Assembly: GCA_964473525.1 (NCBI GenBank)
Contig: CAYYPK010000023.1
Location: forward strand, 35,036-99,035
DNA: 64,000 nt
Direction of reading: 5' to 3'
Source of the DNA: GCA-2687025 sp964473525
GTDB taxonomy: Bacteria; Poribacteria; WGA-4E; GCA-2687025
In this document: in pieces, positions 1-9,261 of the stretch
Numbering within the stretch: position 1 is the first letter of the stretch
How the letters are laid out: the number at the start of each line of letters is the position of its first letter
Notes under the pieces: model-generated
Told to the model about the DNA's origin: nothing
Databases searched by the model: none
The model's input: only the letters and a program-made list of their open reading frames with translations
Made by a program: the position numbers and the translations under genes

Positions 1-1951
1 CACCCTGGACGCCGCCTCTGGCAAGGCTGTTGACGTCACATACGCCACGGCTGACGGCACGGCGACCGAGGCCGACGGTGACTACACCGCCGCCTCCGGC
101 ACCCTGACGCTGGCTGCTGGCGAGACCACGTCGAGCGTCGATGTGTCCGTGGGCGCGGACTACGATGATGAGCCGGACGAGACGTTCGTCCTCTCCATCA
201 GCGCGGTCACGAACGCCACGGCCACCGCGTCGTCAGCGACGGCGACCATCGCCGACGATGACGAGCCGCCTCTCACGGTGACGGCGCCCACAAGCGCCTC
301 AGACGGGCAGGACGTGACGTTCTCCGCGGAGATCGTGCTACCGATCTCCACGGCGACCAGCGCTAGCCTGTTCTACACCGAGGGCGGAAACAGCTCGTTC
401 ACCGAGTCGATCCTGACGAACACTCAGGATGACACCTGGACGGCGACGGTGCCAGGCTCCGACGTCACGATGCGTGGCCTTGTGTGGTACGTCGAGATGA
501 CCGACGACCTCGACGGCGGCCGCACGTTCGAGGAGAACTCCTTCGGCTCGCCGGGATACGTCCCGGTGAACGGCAGCGTCGATCTGTCGCTGTCCACGAT
601 GGAGACCTCGCCGAACGTGTGGAACGGCGTCGGCCCTGCGGTGTCGCCGGACAGCACGTCCATGTCGACGACGTTCGACACGACCGACGGTGGCTTCATC
701 ACGGAGTGGTTCGCGTGGCGCTGGGACGCTACTGACCAGCAGTGGGAGATCGCCGAGTCGCTCGGCGACGACACGCCGGTTGCGAGTGATGGGTTCGAGA
801 CGGGCGCGGGTTGGTTCGTCGCGGCGATCGGCGACGGCTCGTCCGAGACGCGCTCGGTAACGGGTCAGTCGGTCGATCCGACGAGTCGCTACGCGCTGCC
901 CATCGTCTCTGGCTGGAACCTGTTGGCGAACCCGTTCAACTTCTCCGTGGCGTGGGATGACTCGAGCATCCTCGCTTCGGTGCTGAACCAGGAAGCGTCA
1001 CCGACGTTCCACAAGCTGAACAACAACTCGGCGGTGGACAACCGACTCATCTACCTGGACACGTCGTCGCAGTCATATGTGTCGCGCGCGTCCAACGAGT
1101 CGACCTCCTACTCCGTGCCTGCTGGGCAGGCGTTCTGGTTCCTCTCGGCGCAGGACGGCGAGCTCATCATACCGGCGAGCGAGTCTTCCAGCGGCAGCAG
1201 CGCGGCCCCGGCGGCGCTGAAGGCGAAGGGCGAGTGGCGCGTCTACGTGACCGCGACGTCCGAAGCCGGCTCCGACGAGGTCCAGGCGATAGCGGCCCGC
1301 GACGCGAAGTCCGAAGAGGAGAGCGCGCTCAGCTTCGTCAAGGCTCCGAGCTTCCCCGGAAGCGACGTGCCTCGGCTGACGCTGCTAGACCCCGAGGTCG
1401 ACGGATACATGTCGCGGCTCAGCCTCGATATGCAGACGATCGGCGACGAGATGGTCTGGCTCCTCGACGTCAGCAACGGCGACGGCGCCGTGCTGAGCTG
1501 GCAGACGGTCGACGCGCCTGCGGATTACGATCTGCAGCTGGTCGATCTGACGTCGGAGCGGGTCATAGACCTACGTCAGGACTCGCGCATCAGGCTGGAA
1601 GGCAGCGGCTTCAATTCGAGGCAGTACGCCTTGAAAGCGATCAAGCGCCACATCCCAGAGGTGACGCGCCTGTTGCCGAACTACCCGAACCCCTTCAACC
1701 CCGAAACCTGGATTCCGTTCGAGCTGTCCGAGGAGTCGGAAGTCGACATCACCATCTACGGGATGCGTGGTGAAGTCATCCGCCGCCTCGAACTCGGGCG
1801 TATGCGTGAGGGAAGCTACGTCACCCGCGAGCAGGCGGCTTACTGGGACGGTCGCAACGACCTCGGTGAGCGCGTCGCGAGTGCCGTCTACGTCTACGAG
1901 ATCAGGGCTGGCGAGCACGTCGAGCGTCGCCGCATGTTGGTCCTCAAGTAG
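1..1951 (+). CDS. Secreted Calx-beta-repeat surface protein, 5' truncated by window edge
   Basis: The open frame runs in from the left edge (first full codon at position 2), so the N-terminus and signal peptide lie outside the window; no internal start is needed. The first ~85 residues form a Calx-beta-type module (acidic DYDDEPDETF stretch closing in IADDDE), a calcium-binding beta-sandwich of surface proteins. A long middle region contains a W/G-rich segment (SGWNLLANPFNFS). The C-terminus carries the NYPNPFNPETWIPFEL motif, a beta-strand segment (ITIYGMRGEVIRRLELG), YWDGRNDLGERV and a final basic RRRMLVLK. This is the FlgD/T9SS-like C-terminal Ig module typical of exported poribacterial proteins; the metallopeptidase at 46422-48845 ends the same way. 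Role in adhesion or matrix binding is inferred. A strong hairpin follows the stop. Confidence 0.85.
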   Translation, partial: TLDAASGKAVDVTYATADGTATEADGDYTAASGTLTLAAGETTSSVDVSVGADYDDEPDETFVLSISAVTNATATASSATATIADDDEPPLTVTAPTSASDGQDVTFSAEIVLPISTATSASLFYTEGGNSSFTESILTNTQDDTWTATVPGSDVTMRGLVWYVEMTDDLDGGRTFEENSFGSPGYVPVNGSVDLSLSTMETSPNVWNGVGPAVSPDSTSMSTTFDTTDGGFITEWFAWRWDATDQQWEIAESLGDDTPVASDGFETGAGWFVAAIGDGSSETRSVTGQSVDPTSRYALPIVSGWNLLANPFNFSVAWDDSSILASVLNQEASPTFHKLNNNSAVDNRLIYLDTSSQSYVSRASNESTSYSVPAGQAFWFLSAQDGELIIPASESSSGSSAAPAALKAKGEWRVYVTATSEAGSDEVQAIAARDAKSEEESALSFVKAPSFPGSDVPRLTLLDPEVDGYMSRLSLDMQTIGDEMVWLLDVSNGDGAVLSWQTVDAPADYDLQLVDLTSERVIDLRQDSRIRLEGSGFNSRQYALKAIKRHIPEVTRLLPNYPNPFNPETWIPFELSEESEVDITIYGMRGEVIRRLELGRMREGSYVTREQAAYWDGRNDLGERVASAVYVYEIRAGEHVERRRMLVLK

Positions 1952-1962
1952 CAGATAGGCCT

Positions 1963-1992
1963 GACCGCGCCGACGACTCCGTCGGCGCGGTC
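1963..1992 (+). terminator. Perfect 12-bp hairpin after the surface-protein gene
   Basis: GACCGCGCCGAC, a 6-nt loop (gactcc), then GTCGGCGCGGTC: twelve uninterrupted pairs starting 11 bases after the TAG stop. There is no clear T-run, so it is a GC-rich terminator-like or mRNA-end stabilising hairpin rather than a textbook intrinsic terminator. Confidence 0.65.
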
Positions 1993-2023
1993 GGACTCTG
2001 ATGCCACCGGGAGGACGCATCGC

Positions 2024-3148
2024 ATGGGCCGCCAGCAGCTGCAACACGACTACAGTGATGGTGAGCTAGTTCTACAGTCCGCCCGCTGGGCACGCGTGGC
2101 TGAACGCGCCGCGGCCTACGGCCTCCCGCCGATCAGCTATCGAGCGTTCTACATCACGCTCTTTGGGGCACCCCTGTCGACCGTGCTGCTCGCATGGTGG
2201 CATCCCCGACCGACCGAGTGGGCTCTTCCGCCCTGGGTCGAGCGTCTCCTTGACGCTACAGTGTGGCAAGTGGCGTCGTTCGCGTGCGTGACGGCGATGC
2301 TGCACGCGTTGTTTCGACGGAACTCCCAGGACGGCGGCTCCGTCGACGAGGCCGAGAGCGGCGGAGGCCCTTGGCGACGCAAACTTGGAAGGCTGTGGGC
2401 GTCCATGGTCATGCTCGGTGTCAGCGCGCTGATCCCAGCTCTCTGGTGCGCGCTTCTTCTTGTTGTCAATTGGCAACTGAAACGTGCATTTGCGGATAGA
2501 GCGGCGCTCTGCTTCTTCCCCGCGCGGCTGGGCCCAGAGGACGGCGTGACGGGCTGGCTGCTCGGTCGCGTTCCCGAATCGGTCGCCGCGCTTGAGTCGT
2601 CTCCGACACCATCCGGTTACGCGTTGAGGCAGGCCGGCCTGCTCCTGCTCACGGTACGCGCGTTGAGTGGGCTCGGCGATCCCGAGGCCAAGGGGCGGTT
2701 CTGGCGGCGCGCGGCGGGTGCCAGCCGATGGACGTGGGCCGGGCTGGCCGTGGCCCTGGTGTCCTCGCTGGTGGTCGCGACGTCTCGAGTGGCGGTCGGC
2801 GTGCAGAGCGCGTACGAGGTGGCCCTTGGAGCGACCGTTGGGGTGTACCTGTATTGGGTGTGCGATGCAATCGGTCAGCGCACGTTCGATCTCGCGGACC
2901 GACACTATGTGACGGATGCGTTGGCCGCGTCGCTGGTCATCGTGCCCATGGTGTTCTTCATGAGCGGGTACTCGACCCCGTGGGTGGTGGTGTCGTTGCT
3001 TGCCCTGGCGGCCCTAGGGATAACGTACCATCTGTTCCCGCGTGGAGTCGCCGTGCCGGACCGGGAACTGCGGAACGTCGTGGGGCGGGTCGAGCGCAGG
3101 CGGAAAATCGAACGATCGGCCCGCGGGCGCGGGCAAGACGGTGAGTGA
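2024..3148 (+). CDS. PAP2-superfamily-like integral membrane protein lacking catalytic residues
   Basis: 374-residue polytopic membrane protein. ATG 2024 has GGGAGGA a few bases upstream. Residues ~150-275 can be laid over the three phosphatase motifs of the PAP2/glucose-6-phosphatase superfamily, but the reactive residues differ. Motif 1 (K-x6-R-P) appears as K153...R159-A160; motif 2 (PSGH) as PSGY199; motif 3 (S-R-x5-H-x3-D) as S254-R255-x5-Q261-x3-E265 inside SRVAVGVQSAYEVALGA. Both active-site histidines and the aspartate are replaced while the scaffold residues and flanking hydrophobic helices remain. I therefore read it as a non-catalytic PAP2-like protein; a lipid- or polyprenyl-phosphate-binding role would be inference. 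It abuts the next membrane-protein gene, suggesting co-expression. Confidence 0.7.
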   Translation: MGRQQLQHDYSDGELVLQSARWARVAERAAAYGLPPISYRAFYITLFGAPLSTVLLAWWHPRPTEWALPPWVERLLDATVWQVASFACVTAMLHALFRRNSQDGGSVDEAESGGGPWRRKLGRLWASMVMLGVSALIPALWCALLLVVNWQLKRAFADRAALCFFPARLGPEDGVTGWLLGRVPESVAALESSPTPSGYALRQAGLLLLTVRALSGLGDPEAKGRFWRRAAGASRWTWAGLAVALVSSLVVATSRVAVGVQSAYEVALGATVGVYLYWVCDAIGQRTFDLADRHYVTDALAASLVIVPMVFFMSGYSTPWVVVSLLALAALGITYHLFPRGVAVPDRELRNVVGRVERRRKIERSARGRGQDGE

Positions 3149-3152
3149 CCTC

Positions 3153-4370
3153 ATGGCCTCCTTCCCTCCGCTCCTGTCGTCGCTGGTGTTGCCCCTGGTT
3201 GGTGGTTTTGCCACCGTCGTACTCTCGGTGTTGCTGAACCTCGGGCCTCTGCGCAAGATCTACGCGGCCCTGTCTGCGCCGCTTGTAATCCGCTACCCCG
3301 ACCGAGCTCCCCACCAACTGCTCATCCATCAGCAGGCGTTCCGCCTGTGGTGTGCGTACGTCGCGACCGGGTTCCTCTTCGCGATCGGCGGAGGAGGGCT
3401 GCTGCCGTCTCCGTCTCCCGACATCTACCGGGTGCATCTGTTCATACTCACGGGCCTTCTGGTCTGCGCGCTCGCGCGCATGTTGGCCGTCTTTTCCACG
3501 GCGGAGTTGGCACGGACGCTCATGTTCATGGAGGCCGCGATGTTGGGCTCATACGCCGCCTTTGCCATCTACGACCGCGACCTCCTGTGGCGCTGGGCGG
3601 ACATGTTCGACGTGCTCAGCGTGCCGGCGGACGGCATTCCTCCCCTGGTCGTGACGCTACTCGTCGGGGCAACTACCCTGGGATTGGCGACGGAGATCGC
3701 CATCTGCTGGGTGTTTCTGCGCCCCGCGAGCCAACTGCACGAAGTCCCCTATGGCCTTGTGCGCGAGCGCGCCGAGGCGGACGAAATGTCGCGGCAGGTA
3801 ATGCTCGCGTGCCGCGGAGGCTCGGTCATCCAGGAGACCAACCGAGTCATACTGGGGGAAGCACGGACGTGCGTGCTACCTCGGTTCCTATGGGTCACGC
3901 ATACGTCGCCGTACATACATCTCGGCGTATTCCGTGAGGCTATGCGTGCGCGGTACATCCGTCTCGGCCTGCTGGCTACCGAGAACGGACGGACGGACGA
4001 TCGGCAGTTGGACCTGCTGCTCGCGCACCGGGAGCACGGCCCAGATATCCGGATTATCGTGGACAACCAGAAGGGCATTGATGACCTCCTGGACCACTTC
4101 GGTGCCGAGGATGGGATCCTGGGACAGGTGCTCAGCGCGAGCCATATCCGCACGCTGGAAGCCGACGTGCACCTGCGCTCGCGGAAGCTGGTGCTGAGCG
4201 ACACGACGGCCCTACTGCACCTTCCGATCCCCTTCCAGCAGCGCAGCCCGACGCGCAACGAGGCGAACTTCATGACCCGCATCACGCAGCCAGAACGCGT
4301 ATGCAGCCTTGAGGAGGAGTTCGAGACACTGTGGCGCCGCTGTGAGACGACGGGAGAGGGCGAGGGATGA
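3153..4370 (+). CDS. Membrane protein with C-terminal degenerate phospholipase-D-like domain
   Basis: About 405 residues. The first ~200 hold roughly six hydrophobic membrane segments; the rest is soluble. I chose ATG 3153 (GGTGAG seven bases upstream) over GTG 3141, which would overlap the upstream gene by 8 nt; either implies translational coupling. The soluble half resembles the PLD-like C-terminal domain seen in TrmB-type regulators: a 'rGv'-like helix-strand region, then S343-R-K345-LVLS-D350, which matches the HxK(x4)D motif with His replaced by Ser, and a final FETLWRRC where these domains typically end in FexlW. The nucleophilic His is missing, so a sensor or binding role is more likely than hydrolysis. 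The family assignment is pattern-based and moderate. Confidence 0.6.
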   Translation: MASFPPLLSSLVLPLVGGFATVVLSVLLNLGPLRKIYAALSAPLVIRYPDRAPHQLLIHQQAFRLWCAYVATGFLFAIGGGGLLPSPSPDIYRVHLFILTGLLVCALARMLAVFSTAELARTLMFMEAAMLGSYAAFAIYDRDLLWRWADMFDVLSVPADGIPPLVVTLLVGATTLGLATEIAICWVFLRPASQLHEVPYGLVRERAEADEMSRQVMLACRGGSVIQETNRVILGEARTCVLPRFLWVTHTSPYIHLGVFREAMRARYIRLGLLATENGRTDDRQLDLLLAHREHGPDIRIIVDNQKGIDDLLDHFGAEDGILGQVLSASHIRTLEADVHLRSRKLVLSDTTALLHLPIPFQQRSPTRNEANFMTRITQPERVCSLEEEFETLWRRCETTGEGEG

Positions 4371-4379
4371 TCCGGCTCC

Positions 4380-5006
4380 CTACCCGGGCGGCGGCGGCGG
4401 GTCGACGTCGATGCCCGGCACGGTCGCGGACACGACCTCCACGGTATGCGTGCCATCCAGACCGAAGTTGCGCACGGTCTCGATGTCGGAGACGCTGCGT
4501 TCCTCCCCGCCTTGCAGCAGGACGTTCACGAACACCTCGTCGATGAGGAAGCCGGACGCGTCGTACCACTTCCATACGACCCTGGCCGATCGCGTCTCAC
4601 GCGTCTGGTTGACGAGCGTGATCTGGTAGGAGTACTCCCACGACTGCACGGTGATGTCGTCGTCGGGCCCGCGCCCGGGCACCCACCGCGTGGCCTCGTC
4701 GCTGATCGTAACCAGCGACCTCACCTCCGTAGACACATCGCCGAAGCTCTGGGCGACGATGACAAGGTCAGCGATGTCGACGACGCCATCCCCGTTGACG
4801 TCGGCGCGCAGGATGGCTCCATCGTCGACAAGGGCCGACAGGTAGAGCGTTGGGTTGTCCGCGCCCGGGATGTCTGCCAGGCCGTCGGCAGGCGCGCTGG
4901 ACGCGGGGTCGCCGATGTCGCACGCGGGGGCGGCCGCCCCGAGGGCCAGCGCGCCAGCCAGCGCCGCGGCGCGCCGCACCCATCGCCCAGGTCGTGTCGG
5001 AATCAC
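4380..5006 (-). CDS. Lipoprotein with dockerin-like EF-hand segment
   Basis: 208 residues. The N-terminus is Arg-rich followed by a hydrophobic stretch ending APAC, a plausible lipobox. Around residues 68-90 is DVNGDGVVDIADLVIVAQSFG, a single dockerin-type calcium loop (D-x-N-x-D-G-x-x-D followed by an amphipathic helix). The remainder is beta-rich and ends in a Pro-rich tail (DVDPPPPPG). The start lies 4 bp downstream of the stop of the oxidoreductase at 5011-6042, so it is probably the last gene of that minus-strand operon. It converges on the preceding plus-strand gene with a 9-bp gap. Function unknown; a surface-attached, calcium-binding protein is the likely reading. Confidence 0.75.
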   Translation of the reverse strand: MIPTRPGRWVRRAAALAGALALGAAAPACDIGDPASSAPADGLADIPGADNPTLYLSALVDDGAILRADVNGDGVVDIADLVIVAQSFGDVSTEVRSLVTISDEATRWVPGRGPDDDITVQSWEYSYQITLVNQTRETRSARVVWKWYDASGFLIDEVFVNVLLQGGEERSVSDIETVRNFGLDGTHTVEVVSATVPGIDVDPPPPPG

Positions 5007-5010
5007 TCGT

Positions 5011-6042
5011 TCACCATCCTCGTATCTGAAGGGACCGATCCGCTAGCGGCATTCCAACACGCCCGCCGCCTTGCCGGTCGGACTCCACGGCGGCCATCGA
5101 CATCTCCTGCCCGCGCACGGCGACATCAACGCCGCCCCGCACGGCTGTTCCGTCGACGATCGCGGAGACCAGATCCTCGATGCAGTTCACCGACCCGCTG
5201 GAGCGCTCGTAAGCGGGGAACTGCTCCGGCTCCGCGCGGCCGTGCTCGTTGAAGACGTGGGTCTCGAAGCCGCCGCCGTTCCCTCGCGTGCGGATCTTCC
5301 CACGCGAGCCGTGGACCTCGAACTCGTACCCCGCGCAGCGGGTCATGACGGCGCGCACGCCGTTGTCGAACTCGAACGCGGCGTTGAGTATCTGCGGATC
5401 TCTGGTAATGGCGGCGCCGGCCCGCTCCTCGGGAGTCAGGTCGGCGGTGGCCTGCGCCCACAGCGGCGTTGGATCGCCTGCGAGGAGCATCAGGATGTCG
5501 GTCGTGTGCGTATGCGTCCACAGCGCCCCACCGGAGCTGTACGAGACCACCAGTTGAACGTCGCCCACGACGCCGGAGCTGACCAGGTCGACCATCCGCC
5601 AGAACGGCTCCTGGTACCGCCGGCTGGACCCGAGATTCAGAAGCGCGCCGTGCTTCGCGCACGCGTCGCGAATGGCGTCCGCCTCCTCCATGGAGCAGCA
5701 CATCGGCTTCTCGCAGTACACCGCGCGGGCGCCGTTCTCCGCAGCGAAGATGGCCACCTCGGCGTGTGTGTCCGGCCGCGTGGTGACGCTGACTATCTCT
5801 GGCTGCTCCTCCGCGATCATCTCCCGGTAGTCGACGTACGTCCGGGGCACCTCCCACTTGGCGGCGAGGGCCTCCGCCTTGTCGGGCACGATGTCGGCGG
5901 CGGCGACCAGGTCGACGCCCCTGGCCACCTTGTACGCCCCAGCGTGACAGTATGGACCGACGAACCCGGGCTTGCCGGCCTGCTCGTCGTCTATGAACCC
6001 GCCCATGCGGCCACAACCGACGAGAACGGCGCGAAGCGACAT
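5011..6042 (-). CDS. Gfo/Idh/MocA family NAD(P)-dependent oxidoreductase
   Basis: 343 residues, the usual family length. The N-terminal Rossmann fold opens with VLVGCGRMGG (GxGxxG-like). The family's EKP signature appears as YCEKPMCC, whose Lys normally contacts cofactor and substrate. The C-terminal alpha/beta domain carries the substrate site. The ATG overlaps the stop of the upstream paralogue by one base (TAATG), so the two oxidoreductases are translationally coupled. Such enzymes oxidise or reduce sugars, inositols and derivatives; the substrate cannot be told from sequence. The downstream lipoprotein and upstream DUF6785-like membrane protein share the strand and tight spacing. Confidence 0.88.
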   Translation of the reverse strand: MSLRAVLVGCGRMGGFIDDEQAGKPGFVGPYCHAGAYKVARGVDLVAAADIVPDKAEALAAKWEVPRTYVDYREMIAEEQPEIVSVTTRPDTHAEVAIFAAENGARAVYCEKPMCCSMEEADAIRDACAKHGALLNLGSSRRYQEPFWRMVDLVSSGVVGDVQLVVSYSSGGALWTHTHTTDILMLLAGDPTPLWAQATADLTPEERAGAAITRDPQILNAAFEFDNGVRAVMTRCAGYEFEVHGSRGKIRTRGNGGGFETHVFNEHGRAEPEQFPAYERSSGSVNCIEDLVSAIVDGTAVRGGVDVAVRGQEMSMAAVESDRQGGGRVGMPLADRSLQIRGW

Positions 6043-7103
6043 TACAGCCTCACTTCCTGGCCGGACTCGGCGGAGTCGTAAAGCGCCTGCGTGATCTGCG
6101 CAACCTTGAGACCCAACGCGCCCGTGTCGATCGGCTCGACGCGGTTGAGCACGCTGTACACGAAGTGCTCCTGTGAGCCCCCGTAGCCGCGGCCCATGTA
6201 CCCAAGCGCGCGCATGCGGTTCTCGTAAGAGTCGATGTTGAGAGTCACGTCCGCGTCCATGCCGTGGACGTCCGTGTAGTACTTGAACGGACGCAGGCTC
6301 ACGCCGCCCTTCGAGCCAAGGAGCTTGTCGCCCTCGAATTCGCCGAAGGCGGACCAGGCGTCCTCGACGTACATCGTGACACCACCCTCAAAGCGGACGA
6401 AGCCGTGGCCGAACTCCTCGACGTCGAAGCCGCTCTCCTCGCGCCGCTTCGGGTCCATGTCCATCTCTTGGTACGTCGCGCCGCTGACGGTTTCCAACGC
6501 GGGATTGCCCAGCAGGTATACGAGCCGCGCCATGCTATACACCGCCATGTCCAGCATGCTCCCGCCGCCAGCGCGCTCCTTCTGCACGAAGTGCGGGGTG
6601 GCGTAGCCGTCCACGAACACCCGCCCGCGCCGCCGGCCGTTGCTCGCCTTCGCGTAGTAGACCCGCCCGAGAGCTCCCTCGTCTATCAGGTACTTCGCGG
6701 TGCGGCTCTCCTTGCTGAACACCGTGCCCATCTGCACGTGTAGCTGCTTGCCGGCCTTCTGCGCGGCGTCGTACATCGTCTGCGCCTCTGAGCCGACGCG
6801 CGCCATGGGCTTCTCGCAGAAGACATGCTTGCCCGCCTCCAATGCCGCCACCGAAACCGGCATGTGGAGGAAGTTCGGGAGGCAGACGTCGACCGTGTCC
6901 AGGTCGTCCATCGCGATAAGGTCACGGTAGTCGGAGAAGACGTGCGGAATGCCGTGCTCCGCGGCGACTCGGGACGCTTCCTCCTGGTTCAGGTCCGCGA
7001 TGGCTACGAGTTCGACGTCGTCGCTCATGCCCGCGTAGCCGCGAACGTGGCTCTTGCCGATGATTCCCGACCCGACGACGCCCGCTCTGAGCTTGCCTGC
7101 CAT
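6042..7103 (-). CDS. Gfo/Idh/MocA family NAD(P)-dependent oxidoreductase
   Basis: 353 residues. The Rossmann motif is VVGSGIIGKSH near the N-terminus, then PNFLH and the EKP signature in HVFCEKPMARV (about residues 92-102). The GGGSMLDMAVYS segment fits the second-domain region that contains catalytic residues in this family. ATG 7103 has AGGA seven bases upstream. It overlaps the next oxidoreductase by one base and follows the DUF6785-like gene by 49 bp. The two oxidoreductases differ strongly in sequence, so they may catalyse successive or alternative steps on one substrate; that is inference. Confidence 0.88.
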   Translation of the reverse strand: MAGKLRAGVVGSGIIGKSHVRGYAGMSDDVELVAIADLNQEEASRVAAEHGIPHVFSDYRDLIAMDDLDTVDVCLPNFLHMPVSVAALEAGKHVFCEKPMARVGSEAQTMYDAAQKAGKQLHVQMGTVFSKESRTAKYLIDEGALGRVYYAKASNGRRRGRVFVDGYATPHFVQKERAGGGSMLDMAVYSMARLVYLLGNPALETVSGATYQEMDMDPKRREESGFDVEEFGHGFVRFEGGVTMYVEDAWSAFGEFEGDKLLGSKGGVSLRPFKYYTDVHGMDADVTLNIDSYENRMRALGYMGRGYGGSQEHFVYSVLNRVEPIDTGALGLKVAQITQALYDSAESGQEVRL

Positions 7104-7152
7104 GTCTCGTCCTGCCTCTGTAGCTGCTGCCTGTTTGCCGTGCCCTACCGTA

Positions 7153-9051
7153 TCAGTACGTGAAGGCGAGTGTCCATCGGTTCAGAATGCTGCCGAGGAT
7201 GGCCCACATGCCCAGCATCGCCGCGTCGCCGATGGTGATGCCAAGAAACACGTGCGCCGCCTTGCGATGGGCGGTCATGCCACCCAGCTTCAGCACAAGC
7301 ACACGGATGCCCCACGCCATGAAGATCGGGAACCACAGGTGGCGCAGCATCCACTCGCCACCCATTATGTAGCCGAGAGGATGGAATGGCCACCAGACGT
7401 ACGCCCGACTCAGCGCGTTCAGCCCAACGACAACCGCGGCGCCCACGATGAAGTACGCGACGTACACGAAATCAACACCCTCGGTGTGGTCGCGTACCTG
7501 AGCGGAAAGCCGTGGGAACGCGGAGTCGCCTACCCATTGCTGAACCGTGTCGATGTGCCCGCGTTGCAGGTTGCCGGCGAATCCGACGAGCGTACCGAGG
7601 GCCGCTGCGAACATGATCGCCACCAGCAGGATAGCCGGCTGCCGCAGCCGTAGCTTGTCCCGCATATACATGCTCTCCATCATGGTGGGCATGGGGCTAC
7701 CGCGTTGACCGAAGTCGACGAACTTGAACGCGGCGACCTGCGCCAGGCTACGCGTGTCCAGACGTCTCAACCCCACCAGCCCGACCAGCATGCTGGACGT
7801 CGTGAACGGGAGCTCGTGCGTGGGCGGCCCAAGCTGCGCGCGCAGCCGCGTTGTCACCATCGTCATCGCGAAGTGACCCGCGAGGAAGAGAGCGCCGATC
7901 CACAGCGACATGCCCGCGACGTAGAGGAATGCCAGCAGCGCCACACCCGAGGCGATGGCGCCCCAGACCGCGAACCTGTAGGGTGAGTCGTCCCCGTCGG
8001 CTCTTCTCGTACGCCCTCCGAATACGCCCACCACCGCGCGCAGATGCCGTCGGGCGGAGTGCAGAAACAGGAACGCCATCAGCATCATGGCTCCCATGCC
8101 CTGTATCCAGAACCCAGGGAAGCTCGGAATGTAGTGCAGTCCAACGGCGGCGCCCAGCACGTGCTGCGCCTTCCAGAACCAGTAGAAGAACCAGATCGAG
8201 AAGGAGAGAGCGACCGGGATGAAATACGAGAGGCCGATGACGAACGGTAGGAACTCGACGTGGACATCGCCGATGACGTTCCACGGGTGTTCCGTGAGGA
8301 GCGCGCCGAAGTTGAATTTGCCGTACGTCGGGCCAGGGATCAGAGGGAACAGCCGGTGCAGGCCGTTCAGCAGATTCAGGACAGCCGCCCCGCCACACGA
8401 CCACCAAAACAGCCGACTGCGGAACAGACCCACTCGCGGATCGACGATGCCTAGCGGTATCTGGGCCACCGGGAACGACAGGCGTTCGCGTTCGACCCAC
8501 TGCCGCTTCAGCAGCACGTTCAGGCACATCATCAGAAAGTAGAGCGTCACGAGGAAGCCCGACCAATACAGGACCGGCCTGACGAAGTGTCGCCACGCCC
8601 CCTCGTCGTACAGATCCATGCCGTCCGTGTACAAGCCTTCGACGGCGGCTTGTTCCCACACGAAGAGCCAGCGCGGAAGCAGGTGATGGAAGAGCGCGCG
8701 CCAGTCGTTCTCGACCGACGTGAACTGGGCAGGATACGCGATGGCCTGTGTCAGCATTTCGATCGTGTCGTGACCGCACGCTGCCTGGGCGACCGCGAGC
8801 ATCGTGTACAGGAGCAGCAGCTCGCCCGGACGCAGGGCGGCGCGAGGAGCGATGCGACGCAGGCCGACGTTCGCGCCAGCGACGGTGAACGTCACGAACA
8901 CCGCCTGGATAAACAGCGACATGATCGAGAAGCCGGCCCAGGATCTCGACACCCAATACTGCGTGGGGATCGTCAGCGTCGCCGCCAGCGCGAGCGACAC
9001 CAGCCGCACGTTCTCTGGCGGGGATGTCTTGTGCGAGTAGCCTCGGGCCAT
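7153..9051 (-). CDS. Large polytopic membrane protein, DUF6785/DUF6784-like
   Basis: 632 residues with about a dozen hydrophobic segments spread over the whole length. The signature CLNVLLKRQWVERERLSFPV (about residues 185-205) is characteristic of a large membrane-protein family common in planctomycetes and poribacteria that I know as DUF6785/DUF6784, with weak resemblance to oligopeptide-type transporters. The C-terminus GMTAHRKAAHVFLGITIGD and the YIMGGEWMLRHLWFP region also fit. ATG 9051 has AGGGAGGG directly upstream. It leads a minus-strand run with two oxidoreductases and a lipoprotein, so transport of their substrate is a reasonable inference, but no transported compound is known for the family. 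Confidence 0.7.
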   Translation of the reverse strand: MARGYSHKTSPPENVRLVSLALAATLTIPTQYWVSRSWAGFSIMSLFIQAVFVTFTVAGANVGLRRIAPRAALRPGELLLLYTMLAVAQAACGHDTIEMLTQAIAYPAQFTSVENDWRALFHHLLPRWLFVWEQAAVEGLYTDGMDLYDEGAWRHFVRPVLYWSGFLVTLYFLMMCLNVLLKRQWVERERLSFPVAQIPLGIVDPRVGLFRSRLFWWSCGGAAVLNLLNGLHRLFPLIPGPTYGKFNFGALLTEHPWNVIGDVHVEFLPFVIGLSYFIPVALSFSIWFFYWFWKAQHVLGAAVGLHYIPSFPGFWIQGMGAMMLMAFLFLHSARRHLRAVVGVFGGRTRRADGDDSPYRFAVWGAIASGVALLAFLYVAGMSLWIGALFLAGHFAMTMVTTRLRAQLGPPTHELPFTTSSMLVGLVGLRRLDTRSLAQVAAFKFVDFGQRGSPMPTMMESMYMRDKLRLRQPAILLVAIMFAAALGTLVGFAGNLQRGHIDTVQQWVGDSAFPRLSAQVRDHTEGVDFVYVAYFIVGAAVVVGLNALSRAYVWWPFHPLGYIMGGEWMLRHLWFPIFMAWGIRVLVLKLGGMTAHRKAAHVFLGITIGDAAMLGMWAILGSILNRWTLAFTY

Positions 9052-9261
9052 TCGCCCTCCCTATCCACGTCGATGATACCCGTGAGATGGCGCTCCGCAA
9101 AGGCCTCGCCCGAGGGGAGTCGCGAAGGCGCGCGGCGGCGCCAGCACGCGCCCAACCGCCTGGCGGCCAGCCGATGGACGCGCGGGGCGCCCGTGGGGTA
9201 CACCCTCAAACAGCAGGGGTAAGGGACGCGCGCCAATGCGCAAACGCTCGCGGGGGAACAC

